Below, one piece after another: positions 59,276 to 64,000 of a stretch of 64,000 nucleotides of DNA (positions are counted from its first letter, which is position 1; every line of letters starts with the position of its first letter). The translations under genes were made by a program, and so were the position numbers. The DNA is taken from assembly GCF_023276435.1 (NCBI RefSeq), contig NZ_JALLPO010000006.1, forward strand, positions 62,001-126,000. The letters are read 5' to 3'. The notes beneath the pieces are model-generated. The model saw only the letters and a list, made by a program, of their open reading frames with translations. It did no database searches and was not told where the DNA came from. Source of the stretch: Sphaerisporangium perillae. Lineage in GTDB: Bacteria; Actinomycetota; Actinomycetes; Streptosporangiales; Streptosporangiaceae.

Positions 59276-62062
59276 ATGGCGTTCGACGAGCAGCGCTACA
59301 CCCGGGAGGTGCTGGAGCCCGCACGCGAGGCGGGCGGGCTCCCGCCCGAGGACCTCACGGTCCGCTACCAGCTGCGCGAGGCGATGACGGCCGCGGAGGT
59401 CGCCGAGACCGTCCGGCAGGTACGCCAATGCTGGCGGCGGGCCCGCGGCATGCTGAAGTACAAGCGGCTGGCCGACCGGCTGGAGGCCGACCACAGCCGG
59501 TTCGCCCCCATCTTCTCGGCCACCGCCGACGGCGACCTGGCGCCGCTGAGGGAGGCGCTGGGCGAGTCCGAGCACAGGGCGGCGCGCAGGCTGGCGGGCG
59601 CGGGCGGCCGGCTCGACGACGCCGCGGGCAGGCTGCGCATGCTCTCCCCCGCCCTCGTGGCCACGATCGCCCGTTCCAGCGGCGTCAGCACCGAGGAGGC
59701 GGCCCGCCTGGCCGCCGAGCGGTCCATCGAGGTCCGCGAACCCGACCGGCTGCCGGAGGCCCCGCCCTACCCCGGGTTCGCCAAGGTGCGCGAGGCGCTC
59801 GACACGCTCGGGATGCCCCACCTGGGCCGGTTCCTGTTCGGCGACGAGTGCACCGGCATGCGGGTGCTCGACGGCTTCGCGGTCGCCGGCGGCGGCTCGG
59901 TGCGAGACGCCGCCGCCGAGGCGGCCCGGCGATGGGCGACCCGGACGCGAGGCCCGTGGACCGTCAGCGCCGACACGGTGCTGGCCGCCCTGCGCAACTC
60001 CCCCGACCCCGAAGCCCTCATCCGGTACGACATCGTCGCCCGCCTGCGGGAGCGCATCCGCGAGCACCCCTACGACGACACGCTGCTGCGGCACGCGACC
60101 ACCGATCTCGACCTCGCCACCGGCGACGCCCGCAGGCTCATCTTCGCCGTCCGCGGGGAGGGCGGCCTCACCGGCGGCCCCTCGGCCCGGCTGCGCGAGC
60201 TCGTCGACGCCGGGGAGATCCACGCGGCGGCCGACTTCGCCGAGGCCCTGGACCCCGGCGCGCTCACCGGCGAGGCCGCCGAGCTGGCCACCGAGGTGCG
60301 GGCGCGTCTCGCGCACGCCGTGCGCCTCAGAGACCGGGCGCGGGCCGCCCTGGACCCCGACGACGCCTGGCTCGCCGTGCGCGACGCGCTGCAACGCGTC
60401 CCCGACCTGCCCGGCGCCGCCGAGCTCCTCGCCCGGCTCGCCCCGCACCCGGCGCGGGCCGTACGCGCCGCCATACAGGGCGAAGGGGTGAGCCTGGTGT
60501 GGCAGCCCTCGCCCTCGCGGGCCGGCCGCGTCCTGTACGACGTCTACCGGGACGGCATCGCGCTGGAGACGACCGAACGGCCCTCGGCCCGCGACGAGCA
60601 TCCGCCGGTCAACACGCCGGTCACCTACTGGGTGGTGGCCCGCAGGGACGACGCCGTCGCCATGCCCGCGATGGCCCAGCCGGTGGTCGTCCAGCCCGAA
60701 CCCGGCGCCGTGCGGCTCACCGCGGGCGACGGCGTGGTGTCCGGCCGCTGGACCCGGCCCGCCGAGGCCACCCGGGTCATCGTGACCCGGGACGGGCGGC
60801 CCGTCACCGCCGGCGACACCGGATTCCGCGACAGGGACGTGACCAACGGCACCAGCCACATCTACGTCGTCTCCGCCGCCTACGCCGGACCCGACGGCGA
60901 GGTGGTCACCCCGGGCGTGCGGCGCACCGTGACGCCGCTCGGGCGCCCGCGGCCGGTCACCGACTTCACGCTCCGGCCCGACCCCTCGGCCCCGGGCACG
61001 TTCCTGGTCCAGTACGAGGAGCCCGCGACCGGCGAGCTGGAGATCGTCGGGCTCGACGCGGCGCCGCCCTGGCCGATGGGCACGACCCTGTCGCTCGCCG
61101 AGCTGCGCGCCGCCACCCGCCCGATCCCCTCCGCGCCGACCCGAGATGGCCAGTCCATCCGGCCGGGCGGCGGCCAGGGCGTCCTCCTCGCGGTCACCGT
61201 GGCGGGCGAGCTCGCCACGGTCGGCCGGCACATCGAGCACCTCAACCTCGCGCCCCCGGCCCGGCTCACCGCGCAGCGCCGCGGCGTCACCGTGTACGTC
61301 GGCTTCGTCTGGCCGCCGGACGTGCCCGAGGTCGAGGTCCGCTGGAACGGCCGCAGCATGATCGTGAACTCGGCCGCCTACCGCGCGCAGGGCGGCGTGC
61401 GGCTCGACGTCCCGGAAGGCGAGCCGGTCACCGTCGAGGTCGCGCCCACGTCCATGGTGCACGGCGAGCGGGTCCGCGGGACCGCCGTGAGCCTGCGGCT
61501 GTCCGGGCACGTCCCCGTCCGCTACGACCTCAGCCAGCAGGGCCCGGCCTGGCGTCGCTCGCTGGTGGTCGAGGTCACCGCCGACCGGCCCGTACGGCTG
61601 CGCCGCCTCGCCCTGGTGCTCAAACCCGGGCACGTCCAGCCCAAGTCGGCCGACGACGGCATCCTCCTCGCGGAGTGGACCGACCTGGAGGTACCGGCCC
61701 GCCTCACCGTTCCCGCCCCCCGGCAGGCCAAGCCGTACTGGCTGCGCTGCTTCGCCGAAGGCGCCGTCGAAGGCCCGCGCTGGGCCACGGGTGGCGGCGG
61801 GCGAGGCGCCGGCGGCGCACCGGGACACCAGGAGCCCGCCGGCCGTGATCACCCCGCGTACGCCGGTCCGGTGTGGAACGACGGCGTGCTCCGGAACGAC
61901 AGCGTGCTCGAGGACATGCTCCGCGACGGCGGATACCTGTGGGACGCCCCCGCGCCGGAGGGCGCCGCCACGGACCCCGGCCAGGGCTCGGGCGAGCCTG
62001 CGGCGGCGGACGGCGAGGTGGCCCTGATCGACCCGCCCGTCCGGCGAATGAAGGTGGGATGA
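59276..62062 (+). CDS. Large protein with fibronectin-III-like repeats, partner of Hsp70
   Basis: A 928-residue protein with no recognised enzyme motif. Residues 1-160 are helical with YQLREAMTAAEVAETVRQVR, then residues 160-400 hold more helical repeats. From about 400 to 560 two fibronectin-III-like units are seen (VSLVWQPSPSRAGRVLYDVY; GAVRLTAGDGVVSGRWTRPA), and more beta units up to 830 (ARLTAQRRGVTVYVGFVWPP). The C-terminal 100 residues are Gly/Pro-rich. It probably acts as a scaffold or sensor adaptor between the chaperone and the GTPase. Confidence 0.7.
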   Translation: MAFDEQRYTREVLEPAREAGGLPPEDLTVRYQLREAMTAAEVAETVRQVRQCWRRARGMLKYKRLADRLEADHSRFAPIFSATADGDLAPLREALGESEHRAARRLAGAGGRLDDAAGRLRMLSPALVATIARSSGVSTEEAARLAAERSIEVREPDRLPEAPPYPGFAKVREALDTLGMPHLGRFLFGDECTGMRVLDGFAVAGGGSVRDAAAEAARRWATRTRGPWTVSADTVLAALRNSPDPEALIRYDIVARLRERIREHPYDDTLLRHATTDLDLATGDARRLIFAVRGEGGLTGGPSARLRELVDAGEIHAAADFAEALDPGALTGEAAELATEVRARLAHAVRLRDRARAALDPDDAWLAVRDALQRVPDLPGAAELLARLAPHPARAVRAAIQGEGVSLVWQPSPSRAGRVLYDVYRDGIALETTERPSARDEHPPVNTPVTYWVVARRDDAVAMPAMAQPVVVQPEPGAVRLTAGDGVVSGRWTRPAEATRVIVTRDGRPVTAGDTGFRDRDVTNGTSHIYVVSAAYAGPDGEVVTPGVRRTVTPLGRPRPVTDFTLRPDPSAPGTFLVQYEEPATGELEIVGLDAAPPWPMGTTLSLAELRAATRPIPSAPTRDGQSIRPGGGQGVLLAVTVAGELATVGRHIEHLNLAPPARLTAQRRGVTVYVGFVWPPDVPEVEVRWNGRSMIVNSAAYRAQGGVRLDVPEGEPVTVEVAPTSMVHGERVRGTAVSLRLSGHVPVRYDLSQQGPAWRRSLVVEVTADRPVRLRRLALVLKPGHVQPKSADDGILLAEWTDLEVPARLTVPAPRQAKPYWLRCFAEGAVEGPRWATGGGGRGAGGAPGHQEPAGRDHPAYAGPVWNDGVLRNDSVLEDMLRDGGYLWDAPAPEGAATDPGQGSGEPAAADGEVALIDPPVRRMKVG

Positions 62063-62069
62063 CCCCTTG

Positions 62070-63239
62070 GTGATCACCTGCCCGTTCTGCTTCGCGCGGC
62101 TCGACCGCAACCGCATCGCGTTCCGCTGCGCGGGCAGGTCCGGGCGCGGCGGCGGCTGCGACGCGCTGCTGGACGAGACCCTGGCCGAATACCTCGGCTC
62201 CCCCGCCGCCGCCTCCCTGCCCCCCGTGTTCTCGGTGCGCAGGCCGGGCCGCCGCGCCGACTGCCCCAGGTGCGGCCGATCCACCGGGTGGCGGGTGTGC
62301 CCCGAATGCCACAACCGGCTGCCGGCCGAGTACTGCGCGAACCCGGGCAAGATCGTGGCCCTGGTCGGGGCCAAGGGGTCGGGCAAGAGCACCTACATCG
62401 CCGTCCTGCTCCACGAGCTGACCAACCGGGTCGGCGCCGAGCTGGACGCCTCCCTGGTCGCCTGCGACGACCGCACCATCACCCGCTACAAGCAGGACTT
62501 CGCCCGCCCGCTGTACGGCGAGCAGCGGCTGCTCAGCACCACCCGGCCCGCCGCCACCGAGCCGCGCGACCCGCTGGTGTACCTGCTCACCCGGACCGTC
62601 CCGGGACGCCTGCGATCAAAGACGATGTCGCTGACGCTGGTGCTCTTCGACACCGCCGGGGAGGACCTGCGCAGCCGCGAGTCCACCGAGACGCACCTGC
62701 GCTACCTCAACGCCGCCGACGCGATCGTCTTCCTGGTCGACCCGCTGGAGCTGCCGGGGGCCAAGGCGTCGCTCAGCGGGCTCGCCCAGGTCAGGAGCGG
62801 CGTCAACGCCGGCGACCCCGACAGCGACCCGATCAACGTGATCAGCCGGGTCACCGAGCTGCTGCGCGACCGCGCCGGGTCGGGCCGGCTCAAGGTCCCG
62901 GTGGCGGTGGCGCTCAGCAAGATCGACGCCCTGCAGGAGGGCATGGACGCCCAGTCGGCGCTGCACCGGGCCCGCACCCCGTCCGGCACGCTCGACCTCG
63001 ACGACCGCGAGGCCGTCCACGAGCAGGTCAGGGCCCTGCTGGACGACTGGCAGGCGGGGATGGTCGACCGCTACCTCCGCCAGCACTTCACCGACTTCGC
63101 GCTGTTCGGCCTCTCGGCCCTGGGCGGCGTCCCCGGCGCCGACGCGGTCGGCCCCGGCGGCATCCGCCCCTACCGCGTGGAGGACCCCCTCCTGTGGCTC
63201 CTCCACCGCTTCGGCATGCTCGCCGGAGTCCGCATATGA
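62070..63239 (+). CDS. Zinc-ribbon GTPase (DO-GTPase2-like)
   Basis: A 389-residue predicted GTPase. Two zinc-ribbon pairs lie first: Cys4/Cys7 with Cys20/Cys30, and Cys65/Cys68 with Cys77/Cys80. Walker A follows as GAKGSGKST (100-108), with G3 DTAGED at 194-199 and G4 SKID at 283-286. The C-terminal region reads FGLSALGGVPGADAVGPGGI. It resembles the predicted double-GTPase (DO-GTPase2) families linked to bacterial conflict systems, from memory of that literature. GTG 62070 or TTG 62067 may be the start. Confidence 0.8.
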   Translation: MITCPFCFARLDRNRIAFRCAGRSGRGGGCDALLDETLAEYLGSPAAASLPPVFSVRRPGRRADCPRCGRSTGWRVCPECHNRLPAEYCANPGKIVALVGAKGSGKSTYIAVLLHELTNRVGAELDASLVACDDRTITRYKQDFARPLYGEQRLLSTTRPAATEPRDPLVYLLTRTVPGRLRSKTMSLTLVLFDTAGEDLRSRESTETHLRYLNAADAIVFLVDPLELPGAKASLSGLAQVRSGVNAGDPDSDPINVISRVTELLRDRAGSGRLKVPVAVALSKIDALQEGMDAQSALHRARTPSGTLDLDDREAVHEQVRALLDDWQAGMVDRYLRQHFTDFALFGLSALGGVPGADAVGPGGIRPYRVEDPLLWLLHRFGMLAGVRI

Positions 63240-63426
63240 CCCCGCCACGGCACAGCCCGGGAACCGGCCGCGTGACCTCCCCTCTACGCCCGCTGTGGTG
63301 CCTGTGCATTCGGCGCCGTGACGGCGAGGTGAGATACGGCGATGCCGGCGCCACCGTACGTCGAGCGACCCGGCGAGCCTGCGCAGCCGCACTGGACTGT
63401 TCCTCATCCGGCGGAGGTGAGTAGAG
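63240..63426 (+). other. Gap between GTPase and GAP1-like genes
   Basis: A 187-base gap. A 50-codon frame from GTG 63271 to TAG 63422-63424 (VTSPLRPLWCLCIRR...) has no clear homology or ribosome-binding site and may be chance. GGAGGTGA at 63413-63420 is the ribosome-binding site of the next gene. Confidence 0.3.
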
Positions 63427-64000
63427 GTGGCCTGGCAGCTGCACTACACCTCCGCGGAGGCGGGACCGGCCGGGCGCGCGGGCTTCCAGTTCGTCGCCGA
63501 GTCGCCGGGGCTCCCTCCCGAACTCGCGGGCAAGGTGGCCCCCTATCTGACCTACAAGCCCCCGCCCACCGCCCCACTGGCCCCCACCCCCGCGCAGGTC
63601 GCGCGGCTCCCCGTGGCGCTGGCCTACGGCCCCGTCGGCGCACGGTGCGTCCTGACCCGTTGCGTCTACCTGGGGCAGGACTACTCCGGCCGGTACGGCA
63701 ACTACCTGGGGCACGCGGTCGTCGCCGACCCCGAGGAGCTGACGGGCCTGCGCCCGGTGGAGTTCTGGCAGGCCTCGCTGTGGTCCGACGCCCCCGCCCC
63801 TCCCGGCACGCCGCTGCCCGCCCTCGCCGACCTACCGCCGGGCGACCGCGTCGACCCCGAGTCGCTGGCCTCCTGGCTCGCCTCCTGCGGTGATCCCGCC
63901 TACATCAGGCTCGGCGGCCTCCTGGAGACCGTGGTCAGGGCCCTCTCCCAGGGCCACGGGCGCCTGGTGCTGGTCTGCACCGACATCGAGGAGATCGTCC
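63427..64000 (+). CDS. GTPase-associated protein 1 (GAP1-N2-like), partial
   Basis: The first 191 codons of a gene that runs off the window. It begins VAWQLHYTSAEAGPAGRAGF and continues with FVAESPGLPPELAGKVAPYL and a YGPVGARCVLTRCVYLGQDY segment, then GNYLGHAVVADPEEL. These recall the N-terminal domain of GTPase-associated protein 1. In such loci this protein follows the zinc-ribbon GTPase. GGAGG precedes the GTG at a good distance. Assignment is by pattern and should be tested. Confidence 0.65.
   Translation, partial: MAWQLHYTSAEAGPAGRAGFQFVAESPGLPPELAGKVAPYLTYKPPPTAPLAPTPAQVARLPVALAYGPVGARCVLTRCVYLGQDYSGRYGNYLGHAVVADPEELTGLRPVEFWQASLWSDAPAPPGTPLPALADLPPGDRVDPESLASWLASCGDPAYIRLGGLLETVVRALSQGHGRLVLVCTDIEEIV

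Overview
The window is high-GC DNA with GTG and occasional TTG starts, codons ending in G or C, and a set of genes typical of actinobacteria: PspA, DUF3043, DUF4191, a GlnR-type box before glnA, glnE beside a glutamine amidotransferase, and lpdA-sucB followed by lipB-lipA. Gene content suits a filamentous actinomycete, probably of the Streptosporangiales (Nonomuraea / Streptosporangium / Microbispora type). That placement is an inference. I saw no rRNA, tRNA or CRISPR array.

Layout. 1-8.6 kb: partial pspA, DUF3043, a SUKH-like membrane protein, an aldo/keto reductase, cobU-cobS for cobalamin nucleotide-loop assembly, a CPBP protease, and a GntR/DUF1648 pair. 8.6-23.3 kb is a conserved core: leucyl aminopeptidase, lipoamide dehydrogenase, 2-oxoacid dehydrogenase E2, a TIGR01777 epimerase, peptidase E, lipB, lipA, a GH3 glycosidase, DUF4191, a methyltransferase, RDD and glnA. 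23.3-29 kb is an accessory stretch: a PadR/ABC/FtsX operon and a membrane protein, flanked by remains of an integrase, a TetR regulator and an IS5-type transposase. 29-35.2 kb holds small enzymes and regulators: GNAT, SGNH hydrolase, a second PadR, a SnoaL-like protein, polysaccharide deacetylase and Nudix. 35.5-39.4 kb carries glnE and the amidotransferase gene. GlnE is expected to adenylylate Tyr402 of the GlnA in this same window.

39.5-47.5 kb is a compact three-gene operon: a YqiJ-like membrane protein, a flotillin and a 1,710-residue AAA+ ATPase. The reading frames of the last two overlap. 47.7-56.4 kb is a fructan or fructoside locus: a secreted GH32 levanase-like enzyme, a frc-type ABC importer, a PfkB sugar kinase and two LacI regulators. 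Two different LacI-type palindromes sit in front of the importer and the levanase.

56.7-64 kb, cut by the window edge, is the most unusual part: a GrpE-like protein, an Hsp70 without the C-terminal lid, a 928-residue protein with fibronectin-III-like repeats, a zinc-ribbon GTPase and a GTPase-associated-protein-like gene. All run one way behind an AT-rich control region with spaced direct repeats. It resembles the predicted NTP-dependent conflict (immunity) systems of multicellular bacteria.

A recurring oddity is tandem duplication of gene 3' ends. The stop-codon regions of the methyltransferase, one LacI gene and the sugar-binding-protein gene are each repeated in the adjacent intergenic DNA.
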